From positions 1-5,714 of the forward strand of contig CAXFLH010000093.1 in assembly GCA_964003875.1 (NCBI GenBank): 5,714 nt of DNA, written 5' to 3'. A program made the translations under genes and the position numbers. Positions 5,456-5,714 of this stretch are shown one piece after another (position 1 is the stretch's first letter; each line of letters begins with the position of its first letter). Below the pieces are notes generated by a model. The model searched no databases and was not told the DNA's origin. It worked only from the letters and a program-made list of their open reading frames with translations. This stretch comes from UBA8444 sp964003875 (lineage in GTDB: Bacteria; Bacteroidota; Bacteroidia; Flavobacteriales; UBA7312).

Positions 5456-5714
5456 TTAATAATTGACTTTATAATGAATAAATAAATTGGCCCAAATAAT
5501 TTTTGACAGATGGAATAAATAAGGAGTGCCTACGGTTAATATTACACCAACAAAAATCAAAATTTGAAGCATAGATGCTTGTAAATCAAGAATCCAGTTA
5601 GATAAATAAGTTGCAACGAAAATTCCAATGCCTAAAGTATACGAAACATACATTGCTCCAAAATAAAAGCCAGGCTCTTTACTGAATTTTATTTTACAAT
5701 TTGGACAGTGTTTA
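5456..5714 (-). CDS. DUF983 family protein, N-terminus cut off by the window edge
   Basis: Reading the minus strand in from the right edge gives 85 residues ending at the TAA at 5456-5458. The first visible residues are KHCPNCKIKFSKEPGFYFGA, containing a Cys-x-x-Cys zinc-ribbon half followed by the PGFYFGAMYVSY signature of the DUF983 family. Two membrane segments follow (IGIFVATYLSNWILDL region and MLQILIFVGVILTVGTPYLF), then the closing SKIIWANLFIHYK, also typical. The internal ATG at 5651-5653 is not the start, because the signature continues upstream of it. The function of DUF983 is not established; these are small membrane proteins with a cytoplasmic zinc ribbon. The gene lies about 100 nt upstream of the regulator on the same strand, so it may share its transcript, although the regulator appears to have its own promoter. 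Confidence 0.88.
   Translation of the reverse strand, partial: KHCPNCKIKFSKEPGFYFGAMYVSYTLGIGIFVATYLSNWILDLQASMLQILIFVGVILTVGTPYLFHLSKIIWANLFIHYKVNY

Noticed and set aside
5651..5653. ATG at 5651-5653 (minus strand) as the start of a 65-residue protein
   Set aside because: The DUF983 signature and the Cys-x-x-Cys motif continue upstream in the same frame to the window edge.

Overview
The window is AT-rich and looks like a chromosomal stretch from a member of the Bacteroidota, probably a flavobacterium. The evidence is a fused CrtYcd-type lycopene cyclase, a Bacteroidota-style Nudix-fold transcription regulator, a DUF983 protein, and two copies of the TAnnTTTG promoter element typical of the phylum. 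No mobile element, tRNA, rRNA or CRISPR array is visible.

Layout. Positions 1-841 hold the end of an unidentified membrane protein followed, 2 nt later, by a lycopene beta-cyclase (carotenoid synthesis). A 102-nt gap (842-943) holds a well-formed promoter and a candidate operator. From 944 to 4653 five genes run on the + strand with junctions of 1, 4, -4 and 4 nt: 6-phosphofructokinase, glyceraldehyde-3-phosphate dehydrogenase, a methylglyoxal-synthase-like protein lacking key catalytic residues, an apparently complete methylglyoxal synthase, and a ROK-family glucokinase. Convergent to them, 4660-5355 on the - strand encodes a Nudix-fold/winged-helix regulator, preceded by a roughly 100-nt control region. 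A DUF983 zinc-ribbon membrane protein runs off the right edge on the - strand.

How the genes fit together. Glucokinase and phosphofructokinase would feed upper glycolysis. GAPDH takes glyceraldehyde-3-phosphate onward and consumes phosphate, while methylglyoxal synthase takes dihydroxyacetone phosphate into the methylglyoxal bypass and releases phosphate. The operon therefore spans both branches below the aldolase step, and the adjacent regulator is a natural candidate to control it. A degenerate GTGTnnTTTTnACA motif occurs both in the operon promoter and upstream of the regulator.

The oddities worth attention are these. The phosphofructokinase frame extends upstream of its first ATG without any ATG, GTG or TTG, and the best start is an ATT at 944. 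The enzyme has Asn in place of the Mg-binding Asp of GGDGS. The methylglyoxal synthase genes form a tandem pair of one complete and one apparently dead copy. The operon and the regulator share promoter geometry, with both proposed starts exactly 20 nt beyond an identical TATATTTG element.
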